DNA of 10,133 nucleotides, taken from JANNSW01 sp031431235. GTDB lineage: Bacteria; Pseudomonadota; Alphaproteobacteria; Rhizobiales; Hyphomicrobiaceae. The position numbers were made by a program, and so were the translations under genes. The DNA lies in NCBI GenBank assembly GCA_031431235.1, contig JANPDA010000022.1, forward strand, positions 1-10,133, in the 5' to 3' direction. The notes under the pieces were generated by a model. The model saw nothing but the letters and a program-made list of their open reading frames with translations. It was not told the origin of the DNA and made no database searches. Below, one piece after another: positions 1-6,308 of the stretch (its first letter is position 1; every line of letters starts with the position of its first letter).

Positions 1-196
1 GGCAAGGCGGTCGCGTCGTAGGTGCGAACGTGATCGGGGAGCGCCATGATCAAGGCTCCGGGATCATCAGCGCGAAATCCGAAGCTGCAAAGAACGCCGC
101 CTTGGGCCCGCCCACGGGATGCGCGGCATCGAGCAGATAGCCCGCGACCTTGCGCGGATCGATCTGAGCCTGGTCAGCCTGTGGGACTTTGGGCAT
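1..196 (-). pseudogene. DUF6883-like gene, frameshifted and cut by the window edge
   Basis: The minus strand reads MPKVPQADQAQIDPRKVAG from an ATG at 196, then YLLDAAHPVGGPKAAFF, and stops at 50-52. The segment YLLDAAHPVGGPKAAFF resembles the start of small DUF6883-type domains. In the reading frame one base away, from about position 86 down to 1, the strand continues as SFGFRADDPGALIMALPDH and on to VRTYDATAL, which looks like the natural continuation of that domain. A single missing base near 84-88 explains the break. An in-frame TAG lies just upstream of the ATG, so the start is bounded. The function of the family is not known to me; members are often small, accessory and toxin-associated (family recollection, not checked). 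The alternative is a sequencing error in an intact gene. The rest of the gene lies outside the window. Confidence 0.5.
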
Positions 197-223
197 GGCG
201 GGACCCGGCTACGCGCAAACCTC

Positions 224-322
224 TCACGGCATCAGGTCGCCAACGCGGCTGCCCGAGAGCGCCGCCTTGCGGTCCGGGGCGAAGGCGATCGACCAGAGCG
301 TGCGGTCGTGAACGCCACCCTC
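224..322 (-). pseudogene. WD40-repeat-like fragment without a start codon
   Basis: Directly after the stop codon of the 137-residue gene, in the same frame, the minus strand encodes 33 residues before a TGA at 224-226. The core reads HDRTLWSIAFAPDRKAALSG followed by SRVGDLMP. This fits one blade of a WD40 beta-propeller: a His-rich start, the W-x-I-A-F-x-P-D strand, and the A-L-S-G-S strand. No ATG, GTG or TTG start is seen in the fragment, so it is not a gene by itself. It is probably a remnant of a larger WD40 protein gene. Chance resemblance cannot be excluded for such a short stretch. Confidence 0.4.
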
Positions 323-736
323 TCAAAACTTCCGGTAGGCCCGGTTCAGTTGCTGCATCGGGTGTTTCGGGCTCATCTGGAACTTGATCAACAGCTCGCG
401 GGCCATCATGTCGCGGTCCTGCTGGTTGCCGGACAGCTTCACGCCCTTGGGGATGCGGACCCAGCCGTTGACGTTCCTGTCGAAAATCGCGGGCTCGCCC
501 TCCTCGTAGCCCATGTGCACGTCCTCGAGCCAGTTGAGGTCGTCCCAGCCCATGAACTCCATGTATTTTTTCAGGAAGGGCGTCAGTTTCTGATAGTCCG
601 GAACCAGGTTCACATCGTAGCGATAGCCGATGTGCTGCCCGATCTCCTTCTCGCGATCCGATCCGAGGCCGGCCTTGTCCTTGATGAACTGGTCGACGTC
701 CTTGATCTCGGAGCCTTTGTAGGATGTGCCTGCCAT
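323..736 (-). CDS. Conserved-looking 137-residue protein of the Mgs/Glx operon, function unknown
   Basis: I do not recognise a named family. The protein is 137 residues, hydrophilic, with no signal peptide or membrane segment, so it should be cytoplasmic. The middle (residues 52-95) is rich in aromatic and acidic residues: PFLKKYMEFMGWDDLNWLED, then HMGYEEGEPAIFDR and NGWVRIPKG. The C-terminal third (100-137) is basic and probably helical. The ATG at 736 is preceded by GGAG about seven bases upstream, a good ribosome-binding site lying right beside an inverted repeat. It is the last gene of the five-gene operon, 99 bases after the FMN subunit, on the same strand and with the same codon style. 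The position suggests an accessory or regulatory subunit of the glutamate-synthase-like complex or of the ligase; this is inference from context only. Confidence 0.85.
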   Translation of the reverse strand: MAGTSYKGSEIKDVDQFIKDKAGLGSDREKEIGQHIGYRYDVNLVPDYQKLTPFLKKYMEFMGWDDLNWLEDVHMGYEEGEPAIFDRNVNGWVRIPKGVKLSGNQQDRDMMARELLIKFQMSPKHPMQQLNRAYRKF

Positions 737-746
737 TTTTCACTCC

Positions 747-828
747 GTGAAATCGTGAATTCGCCAAGCCGCCAAGTCGTGAGATACGCGGAGCCCGATT
801 TGGCGACTTGGCGATTTCACGGCTTGGC
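747..828 (-). repeat. Intergenic inverted repeat of 8-base tandem units (gap 4)
   Basis: The left arm holds four octamers at 747-778 (gtgaaatc, gtgaattc, gccaagcc, gccaagtc). The right arm holds four at 797-828 (gatttggc, gacttggc, gatttcac, ggcttggc) whose reverse complements are the same kinds of unit. The arms can pair in more than one register around a loop at about 779-796. The repeat ends seven bases from the stop codon of the upstream gene and abuts the GGAG ribosome-binding site of the downstream gene. In RNA it would form a long imperfect stem between the two genes. Confidence 0.8.
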
Positions 829-835
829 ACGCGCT

Positions 836-2290
836 TCAGTACTTATGATAATTTCCGCCCATCGCCTCGTGACCGACCACGTAGTTGGTGCCGGCGAGTG
901 GGATTTTGCACATGGCGGAAGCTTCCATGGTGAGGGCGGCGAGGTCTTCCACCTCGAGCGAGTGGATGTTGGTCTTGCCGCAGGCGCGCGCCAGCAGCTG
1001 GGCCTCCATCGTCAGCGTGTGCAGGAAGTTGTAGACCCGCTCGGCCGCCTCGTCGGGGTCGAGGCGCTGGCGCAGGATCGGATCCTGGGTCGCAACGCCG
1101 ACCGGGCAGCGGCCGGAGTGGCAGTGGTAGCACTGGCCGGCCGGCACGCCGATCTCGGCCTCGAAATCGGTGACGCCCTCGATGTGCTTGTTGCAGTTCA
1201 ACGCCATCATCACCGAGTGGCCGATGGCGATGGCGTCGGCGCCAAGCGCCAGCGCCTTGGCCACGTCGCCGCCATTCCGGATGCCGCCCGCGTAGACGAG
1301 ACTGATCTCGCCGCGCTTGCCTAGCTCGTCGATGGCGCGACGAGCCTCGCGGATGGCGGCAATGCCGGGAATGCCGGTATCCTCGGTCGCGACGTGGGGG
1401 CCGGCGCCGGTGCCGCCCTCCATGCCGTCGATGTAGATCGAGTCCGGGCCGCATTTGACCGCCATGCGCACGTCGTCATAGACGCGGGCGGCGCCCAGCT
1501 TCAGCTGGATCGGGATCTCGTGGTTGGTCGCCTCCCGGATCTCCTGGATCTTGAGGGAGAGATCATCGGGCCCGAGCCAGTCGGGATGGCGGGCCGGCGA
1601 GCGCTGGTCGATGCCGGCGGGCAGCGAGCGCATCTCGGCCACCATGTCCGTCACCTTCTGGCCCATCAGATGGCCGCCGAGGCCGACCTTGCAACCCTGG
1701 CCGATGAAGAACTCGCAGCAATCCGCCAGGCGCAGATGGTTCGGATTGAAGCCGTAGCGCGACTGGATGCACTGGTAGATCCAGCGCTGCGAGTAGCGCC
1801 GCTCGTCGGGGATCATGCCGCCTTCGCCCGAGCAGGTGGCGGAGCCCGCCATGGTGGCGCCGCGGGCGAGGGCGATCTTGGCCTCGTATGACAGCGCGCC
1901 GAAACTCATGCCGGTCACATAGACCGGGATGTCGAGCACCAGCGGGCGCTTGGCCTTGGGGCCGATCACGGTCTTGGTCTCGCACTTCTCGCGATAGCCC
2001 TCGATGACGAAGCGCGTCAGCGTGCCGGGCAGGAAGGTCAAGTCGTCCCAATGCGGGATCTTCTTGAACAGCGAGAAGCCGCGCATCCGGTAGCGGCCGA
2101 GCTCGGCCTTGATGTGGATGTCGTTGATGACCTCTGGCGTGAAGATCTTGCTGCGGCCGAGAATGTACTTCTGCGTCTCGGCCGGCTCGAGCTTGGCGAT
2201 GTGGCCGCCGTTCTTCTGGGCCGGTGATTTCGTCGAGCGTTTGACGGCGGTCTTGGCGGCGGCAGCCTTGGTGGTTGGTTTCTTTGCCAT
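836..2290 (-). CDS. mgsC: FMN/iron-sulfur glutamate-synthase-domain protein (MgsC/GlxD type)
   Basis: This is the large subunit of a split glutamate synthase, equivalent to the FMN-binding central domain of GltB. In N-methylglutamate synthase it is the synthase subunit that transfers the amine to the carbon acceptor. Visible features of the 484-residue product are: a Lys/Ala-rich tail (1-28); the TIM-barrel segments VYVTGMSFGALSYEAK (123-138) and ATCSGEGGMIPDER (151-164); IQLKLGAARV (261-270); the FMN-binding region DGMEGGTGAGP (288-298); and YAGGIRNGGDVAKALALGAD (333-352). Cysteines 387, 390 and 395 in QCYHCHSGRCPVGVATQ are placed like the 3Fe-4S ligands of glutamate synthases. I chose the ATG at 2290 (MAKKP) with AAGG upstream; an ATG at 2335 would add 15 residues translated from repeat DNA and is unlikely. 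The gene follows mgsB after 124 bases. GlxD is the equivalent rhizobial name. Confidence 0.93.
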   Translation of the reverse strand: MAKKPTTKAAAAKTAVKRSTKSPAQKNGGHIAKLEPAETQKYILGRSKIFTPEVINDIHIKAELGRYRMRGFSLFKKIPHWDDLTFLPGTLTRFVIEGYREKCETKTVIGPKAKRPLVLDIPVYVTGMSFGALSYEAKIALARGATMAGSATCSGEGGMIPDERRYSQRWIYQCIQSRYGFNPNHLRLADCCEFFIGQGCKVGLGGHLMGQKVTDMVAEMRSLPAGIDQRSPARHPDWLGPDDLSLKIQEIREATNHEIPIQLKLGAARVYDDVRMAVKCGPDSIYIDGMEGGTGAGPHVATEDTGIPGIAAIREARRAIDELGKRGEISLVYAGGIRNGGDVAKALALGADAIAIGHSVMMALNCNKHIEGVTDFEAEIGVPAGQCYHCHSGRCPVGVATQDPILRQRLDPDEAAERVYNFLHTLTMEAQLLARACGKTNIHSLEVEDLAALTMEASAMCKIPLAGTNYVVGHEAMGGNYHKY

Positions 2291-2314
2291 GGATTGGGCC
2301 TTGCGTTCGATCTC

Positions 2315-2411
2315 GTGAAGTCGGCAAATCGGCAAATCGTCAAATCGGCAAATCGTGGGATATCGCGGACACTTCTCCCGACTTCACGACTTGGCGACTT
2401 CACGATTTCAC
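2315..2411 (-). repeat. Intergenic inverted repeat of 8-base tandem units (gap 3)
   Basis: Five octamers run from 2315 to 2354 (gtgaagtc, ggcaaatc twice, gtcaaatc, ggcaaatc). Four run in the opposite sense from 2380 to 2411 (gacttcac, gacttggc, gacttcac, gatttcac). The units are the same family as those in the 747-828 repeat, and parts of the right arms differ by the presence of one octamer. The right arm ends three bases from the stop codon of mgsB. The left arm ends 24 bases from the mgsC start. Pairing uses several G-U pairs and can slip by one unit. Confidence 0.8.
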
Positions 2412-2414
2412 GTG

Positions 2415-3272
2415 CTACAAAACCAGCTTTTTCTCGCCCGGCTCGAGGTTGTCGTAGTTCCAGAGCTGCTTGCCGGCGACGATTTTCTGGAAATGTCCGA
2501 TGCCCTTGGCGGGCAGCATGTCGTACATCTTCAGCTTGCGGGTGAGCCATTCCCTGTCGAGAGCAGTCATCTCGGCGGGAACAGCGTCGACACCGTAGCT
2601 CTTGACCGACCCGCCCAGATAGATGATGCCGTCATACATGGAATCGCCGAGGTTCTTGCCGGCGTCCCCGCAGATGACCATCCGCCCGCGCTGCATCATG
2701 AAGCCCGAGAAGGCGCCCGTCGAGCCGCCGACCAGGATCGTGCCGCCCTTCTGGTCGATGCCGGTGCGCGCGCCGACCGCTCCCTTGCAGACGAGGTCGC
2801 CGCCACGCAGTGCCGCGCCGAATTGCGACCCGGCGTTCTTCTCGATCACGATGGTGCCGGCGAGCATGTTCTCGCCGCACGCCCAGCCGACACGGCCCTT
2901 GATGCGCACGTTCGGCCCGTCGAGCAGACCGACCGCGAAGTAGCCCAGCGACCCTTCCACGATCAGGTTCAGCCGGTTCAAGATGCCGACGCCGACCGAA
3001 TGCTTGGCGCCCGGGTTCTTCAAGACAATGGTGCCAAAGCCCTGCTTGATCAGATCGCGGATGCGGGTATTGATTTCCCGCGGCTCGATCTTCAGGCAGT
3101 CGATCTCGGCACGCTTGTTGAAATCCACATCGGACGCGTCGGGGTAGGCAAAGGTGCCGCCCGCGTCCGTGATGTCGAAGAAGCGCTGCTGCGTGCGCCC
3201 CTTCAACTGCTCGGTGTGCATGCCCATGTCGTGGGATGCATGGTCCTTGGTTGCTGTCGTCACGCCCGCCAT
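2415..3272 (-). CDS. mgsB: GXGXG beta-helix subunit of a split glutamate synthase (MgsB/GlxC type)
   Basis: The product (285 residues) corresponds to the C-terminal right-handed beta-helix domain of glutamate synthase, a structural domain packed against the FMN and amidotransferase parts. The helical turns are visible as repeated G-x-G and G-G steps from about residue 93 to 225: GVGILNRLNLIVEGSLGYFA, then RIKGRVGWACGENMLAGTIV, GAALRGGDLVCKGAVGARTG, ILVGGSTGAFSGFM and GIIYLGGSVKSYG. The first 60 residues and the last 50 (a helical, charged tail) flank the helix. There is no signal peptide. The ATG at 3272 has only a weak AGG upstream. It sits between mgsA and mgsC on the same strand, as expected for the three-gene split enzyme, so the three products should form one cytoplasmic complex. 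GlxC is the equivalent rhizobial name. Confidence 0.92.
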   Translation of the reverse strand: MAGVTTATKDHASHDMGMHTEQLKGRTQQRFFDITDAGGTFAYPDASDVDFNKRAEIDCLKIEPREINTRIRDLIKQGFGTIVLKNPGAKHSVGVGILNRLNLIVEGSLGYFAVGLLDGPNVRIKGRVGWACGENMLAGTIVIEKNAGSQFGAALRGGDLVCKGAVGARTGIDQKGGTILVGGSTGAFSGFMMQRGRMVICGDAGKNLGDSMYDGIIYLGGSVKSYGVDAVPAEMTALDREWLTRKLKMYDMLPAKGIGHFQKIVAGKQLWNYDNLEPGEKKLVL

Positions 3273-3284
3273 GTTGAACCTATC

Positions 3285-3397
3285 GAATTGCGAGTTGCGA
3301 ATTGCGAGTAGCGAATAGGGAAGACGAGCAGCGAGTAGTGGGAAACGAACGCGATTGCTGTTTGCCCCGATTCGCTATTCGCAATTCGCTACTCGCC
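3285..3397 (-). repeat. Intergenic inverted repeat of 7-base tandem units (gap 2)
   Basis: Five heptamers run from 3285 to 3319 (gaattgc, gagttgc, gaattgc, gagtagc, gaatagg). Four run in the opposite sense from 3370 to 3397 (attcgct, attcgca, attcgct, actcgcc). The 50-base centre (3320-3369) contains further degenerate units such as gagcagc and gagtagt at 3325-3338. The right arm ends six bases from the stop codon of mgsA and the left arm ends 12 bases from the mgsB start. The unit length and sequence differ from the octamer repeats in gaps 3 and 4, but the layout is the same. Confidence 0.8.
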
Positions 3398-3403
3398 AAC
3401 GGC

Positions 3404-4339
3404 TCAAGCCCGCCATACGCGAACCTCCTCGTCGTAGGGATCCCAGGTGTCGATCTCCTGCGGGAGGACGGCGCGGATCGCGACCTCCTCGGAGGCGAGG
3501 CACACCATCTTGTCGCTTTCGTAGAGAACCATCGGCTTGGCAGCCATGCTGTCCTTGGCCATGCCGATCGCGTCCTTCGTCGTGACCAGATAGGTGAACA
3601 CGCCGTCGATGTCCTTGATCGACTCGCGCAGCGTGTCCTCGAGCTTGGCGCCCTGCTCCAGGTGATGTGCAACGTAGACCGCGAGCAGCTCGCTGTCGCA
3701 GTTCGACATGAAGCGGTGGCCCTTCCTCTCCATCTCGCGGCGCATGATCCAGTAGTTGGTGATCTGCCCGTTGTGGACGACGGCGATGTCGTTGTAGGGG
3801 TAGGCCCAGTAGGGGTGGGCGGAGCGGATGTCGACGTCAGACTCGGTCGCCATGCGGGTGTGGCCGATGGCATGGGTGCCCTTGATCTTGCTGAGGCCAT
3901 ACTGCTTGGAGACGGTGCTGGAATCGCCCAGATCCTTGACCAGCTCGAGCGCATGCCCGAGCGAGAGGATCTCGGCCCCTTCGATGTCCTCGATGTAGTC
4001 GGCGACCTTCTTCATGTCGCCGTCGTATTGGATCCGGTAGCGGAAGGCGTACTCGGTTGCCTCCTCGGTGCCCACGACGTTGACGCCCAGCTCCTTCAGC
4101 CGCTTGTCGACGGACGATTTCCGCTCCTTGATCTGATCGTGGATCTTGAAGCCCGTCTTCAGGTCGTCCTGCTCGGCGACCTTGAAGCGCATGATGAACT
4201 CGTTGCGTCCCGGTTGCCCGTAGAGTGCAAATCCGGTCGAATCGGGTCCCCGGTGCTTGAGGGCCTGCAGCATGTCGGTCATTTCCTTACCGACATTGCC
4301 GGACCCTCCGCGGTGGATGAGACCTGCTATTCCGCACAT
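3404..4339 (-). CDS. mgsA: Class II glutamine amidotransferase-fold subunit (MgsA/GlxB type)
   Basis: This is the N-terminal-nucleophile subunit of the split glutamate synthase. It should hydrolyse an amide (glutamine, or gamma-glutamylmethylamide in the methylamine pathway) and pass the released amine to the synthase subunit. Starting at the ATG at 4339 the protein begins MCGIAG, which places the nucleophile Cys at residue 2, exposed after Met removal; this decides the start over a longer frame that runs through repeat DNA. Other family motifs are HRGPDSTG (29-36), GHTRMAT (159-165, the substrate-binding Arg), HNGQITN (189-195) and NCDSELL (213-219). The length is 311 residues. A loop of about 100 residues (50-150) between the first and second motifs is longer than in simple amidotransferases. 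AGGA lies seven bases before the ATG. Its neighbours are the ligase gene upstream and mgsB downstream. Confidence 0.93.
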   Translation of the reverse strand: MCGIAGLIHRGGSGNVGKEMTDMLQALKHRGPDSTGFALYGQPGRNEFIMRFKVAEQDDLKTGFKIHDQIKERKSSVDKRLKELGVNVVGTEEATEYAFRYRIQYDGDMKKVADYIEDIEGAEILSLGHALELVKDLGDSSTVSKQYGLSKIKGTHAIGHTRMATESDVDIRSAHPYWAYPYNDIAVVHNGQITNYWIMRREMERKGHRFMSNCDSELLAVYVAHHLEQGAKLEDTLRESIKDIDGVFTYLVTTKDAIGMAKDSMAAKPMVLYESDKMVCLASEEVAIRAVLPQEIDTWDPYDEEVRVWRA

Positions 4340-4354
4340 GTTGTTGTCCTTTGC

Positions 4355-4434
4355 GAGTTGTGAGTTGTGAGTTGTGAGTTGTGAAGGAGGCCGCGGTTGG
4401 CACAACTCACAACTCACAATCTCACAACCTCACA
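4355..4434 (-). repeat. Intergenic inverted repeat of 7-base tandem units (gap 1)
   Basis: Four perfect copies of gagttgt occupy 4355-4382. The opposite arm (4401-4434) has two perfect copies of acaactc at 4402-4415 followed by degenerate copies. The loop is about 16 bases (4385-4400). The distal arm ends five bases from the ligase stop codon and the proximal arm ends 15 bases from the mgsA start, just before its AGGA ribosome-binding site. This is the most regular of the four repeats and so may be the youngest. Confidence 0.85.
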
Positions 4435-4439
4435 TCGTC

Positions 4440-5915
4440 TTACGGCAGGCAATTCAGATATTGCTCCAGATCCCATTCGGTCGAGGTGTGGAGGAACTTC
4501 TCCCATTCATCGCGCTTGTACTCGTCGAACAGGCGATGCATGTCGCCGGGCATCGAGGACCTGATGACCGGATCGTTCTTCAGCGCTTCCAGCGAGTCGC
4601 CCAGTGTCATCGGCAGCTTCTTGACCTGCTTGCCCTGCTCCATCGCCTGATAGATGTTGCGCTCCTCGGACTTACCTGGATCGATCTTGTTGGAGATGCC
4701 GTCGTCCATGGCCTTCAGCAGGCCGCCTGCCATCAGGTAGGGGTTCACCATGCTGTCGACGGCACGGTACTCGAAGCGGCCGGGCGCCGAGACGCGCAGG
4801 CCCGTCGTGCGGTTCTGAAAACCCCAGTCGGCGAACACCGGCGCCCAGAAACCGGTGTCCCAGAGCCGGCGGTAGGAGTTAACGGTCGAGCAGCCGATCG
4901 CGGTGAGGCCGCCCAGATGCTTGACGATGCCCCCGATCGCATGCAGGCCGAGCTTGCCGGGCAGTTGCGGATCGTCGGTATCGGGCATGAATGTGTTCTC
5001 GCCACCACGCCGGTAGCTGTAGCTGTCCTCGAATCCGGGCAGCTTCTTCAGGTCGTTGCCGAGCGTCTTCACCTCGTCCTTGCCACCCTTCCACAGCGAG
5101 ATGTTGTGGTGGCAGCCGTTCGCCGACACGCCCATGAAGGGCTTGCACATGAAGCAGGCGATGATGTCGAACTCGCGCGCCACCTGGGCGCAGATCTGGC
5201 GGTAGGTGGTCAGCCGGTCGGCGGTCCTGAGTGCATCGTCATAGTTGAAGTTGAGCTCGATCTGGCCGGGCGCGTCCTCGTGATCGCCCTGGATCATGTC
5301 GAGGCCCATCTTGCGCCCATATTCGATCACCCTCATGTAGACGGGGCGCAGGCTCTCGAACTGGTCGATGTGATAGCAGTAGGGGCGCGAGAAGCCGCCG
5401 TTCGGCTTGCCTTCGGCGTCCTTCTTCAGCCACATCATCTCGGGCTCGGTGCCGTGGCGCATGGCAAGGCCGTGCTTCTTCTCGAACTCGGCATGGATGC
5501 GGCGCAGATTGCCGCGGCAGTCGGCGGTCAGGTAGGAGCCCGGATCCTGCTTTTCCTCGCGGTTGCGGAAGAGCGTGCAGAACATCCGCGCGATGCGCTT
5601 GTCCCAGGGCAGCTGCATGAAAGTCTCGGGCTCGGGCACGCCGACCAGCTCGGCCGCCTCCGGGCCATAGCCCAGATACTCGCCGCGCCGGTTCATGAAG
5701 AGGTTGACGGTCGAGCCGTAGACGAGCTGGAAGCCGCCATTGGCGATGTTTTCCCAGTGATCGGCCGGAATGCCCTTGCCCATGATGCGGCCAGTGATCG
5801 AGACGAACTGCAGGTAGAGATACTCGATGCCGAGCTCGTTGATCTTGGCGCGCACCTGCTTGATCATCTCGTCGCGGCCGGGCGTCTTGATGAATTTCTC
5901 GTAGTCGGTCGCCAT
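4440..5915 (-). CDS. Glutamine synthetase superfamily ligase (GlnT or gamma-glutamylmethylamide synthetase type)
   Basis: The enzyme should join ammonia or a small amine such as methylamine to the gamma-carboxyl of glutamate using ATP. The 491-residue product has the usual beta-grasp N-terminal part (about 1-125) and the catalytic domain. Metal and substrate motifs visible are GTEPEM (155-160), GDHEDAPGQIELNF (210-223), NGCHHNISLW (266-275), NSYRRLW (346-352), NRTTGLRV (368-375) and GRFEYRAVDSMVNPYL (379-394). It is longer than the roughly 435 residues of rhizobial GlnT. The tight link to mgsABC favours GmaS or GlnT over housekeeping GlnA; the substrate cannot be read from sequence, so no symbol is given. 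The ATG at 5915 has a strong AGGAG five bases upstream. It is the first gene of the operon, after 564 bases of non-coding DNA. Confidence 0.93.
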   Translation of the reverse strand: MATDYEKFIKTPGRDEMIKQVRAKINELGIEYLYLQFVSITGRIMGKGIPADHWENIANGGFQLVYGSTVNLFMNRRGEYLGYGPEAAELVGVPEPETFMQLPWDKRIARMFCTLFRNREEKQDPGSYLTADCRGNLRRIHAEFEKKHGLAMRHGTEPEMMWLKKDAEGKPNGGFSRPYCYHIDQFESLRPVYMRVIEYGRKMGLDMIQGDHEDAPGQIELNFNYDDALRTADRLTTYRQICAQVAREFDIIACFMCKPFMGVSANGCHHNISLWKGGKDEVKTLGNDLKKLPGFEDSYSYRRGGENTFMPDTDDPQLPGKLGLHAIGGIVKHLGGLTAIGCSTVNSYRRLWDTGFWAPVFADWGFQNRTTGLRVSAPGRFEYRAVDSMVNPYLMAGGLLKAMDDGISNKIDPGKSEERNIYQAMEQGKQVKKLPMTLGDSLEALKNDPVIRSSMPGDMHRLFDEYKRDEWEKFLHTSTEWDLEQYLNCLP

Positions 5916-5941
5916 TTTTGCTCCTCCCTGTTGTTTCGACT

Positions 5942-5968
5942 GGAGCCTGGCTCAGAAGTGCCGGCTCC
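5942..5968 (-). promoter_or_regulatory. Leader hairpin upstream of the ligase gene
   Basis: Arms ggagcc-ggc (5942-5951, with one bulged base at 5948) and gccggctcc (5960-5968) give a nine-pair stem with an 8-base loop. It ends about 14 bases before the AGGAG ribosome-binding site at 5921-5925. If the operon transcript starts upstream, this hairpin lies in its 5' untranslated leader. It could influence transcript stability or translation; no known riboswitch is recognised. Confidence 0.4.
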
Positions 5969-6001
5969 GTCCCGATTGGGCTTGGGTTCAAGCGGCGCTG
6001 A

Positions 6002-6035
6002 ATTGGTTTGCCGAGGTCCGCTCCCTCAAACCAAT
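6002..6035. promoter_or_regulatory. Nine-base inverted repeat, possible operator
   Basis: Attggtttg at 6002-6010 and its exact reverse complement caaaccaat at 6027-6035 are separated by 16 bases. The centre lies about 100 bases upstream of the ligase start codon, within the range where repressors or activators bind. The same box occurs again at 6280-6288. The binding protein is unknown; a FadR-type regulator, as encoded downstream at 7494, is one candidate because its own operator has related TTGGT/ACCAA halves. Confidence 0.4.
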
Positions 6036-6273
6036 CTACACACCTTTCCCGACCCGCAACCCGCCTCCCCGCTACGACCCGGACCTCAGCCGATTGGTCC
6101 GCATTCCAGGGCGAGTGTGCTGCGGTTGCCGTCCCGCCTCCGCCTCGCAGGCCACGCGAGGCCCGCAGTCTTGTTGTTGGACCGCGCTGTGGTCCTTGCC
6201 GGTCCAGCTCGTCACCACCTGCGAGCAGGCTGCAACGACCGACCCTTGCCGACATTGCAGCACACCGCTTGAA

Positions 6274-6308
6274 CCATTGCAAACCAATTTTTGCCAATCG
6301 AGACCAAT
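6274..6308. repeat. Four CCAAT-like boxes at exact 10-base spacing
   Basis: Ccatt at 6274 is followed by ccaat at 6284, 6294 and 6304, each starting exactly ten bases after the last, so all boxes face nearly the same side of the DNA helix. On the minus strand they read ATTGG/AATGG, in the direction of the ligase operon, about 360-390 bases upstream of its start. This is typical of a cooperative protein-binding array. No binding protein is identified. Confidence 0.45.

Noticed and set aside
119..1324. Long plus-strand open frame opposite the 137-residue gene and mgsC
   Set aside because: It lies antisense to two genes with clear family motifs, has low-complexity Ala/Leu/Val/Asp-rich composition typical of GC-rich shadow frames, and has no recognisable domain.
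4355..4434. CRISPR-like array
   Set aside because: The units are 7 bases with no spacers and are arranged as two complementary arms, so this is a stem-forming tandem repeat.
5942..5968. Sigma-54 promoter upstream of the ligase gene
   Set aside because: A GGCAC element is present on the minus strand but the GC element is one base out of the required spacing, and the sequence is better explained by the hairpin.
4374..6272. 632-codon plus-strand open frame opposite the ligase gene
   Set aside because: It is the antisense shadow of a well-supported ligase gene and begins inside the heptamer repeat; no domain is visible.
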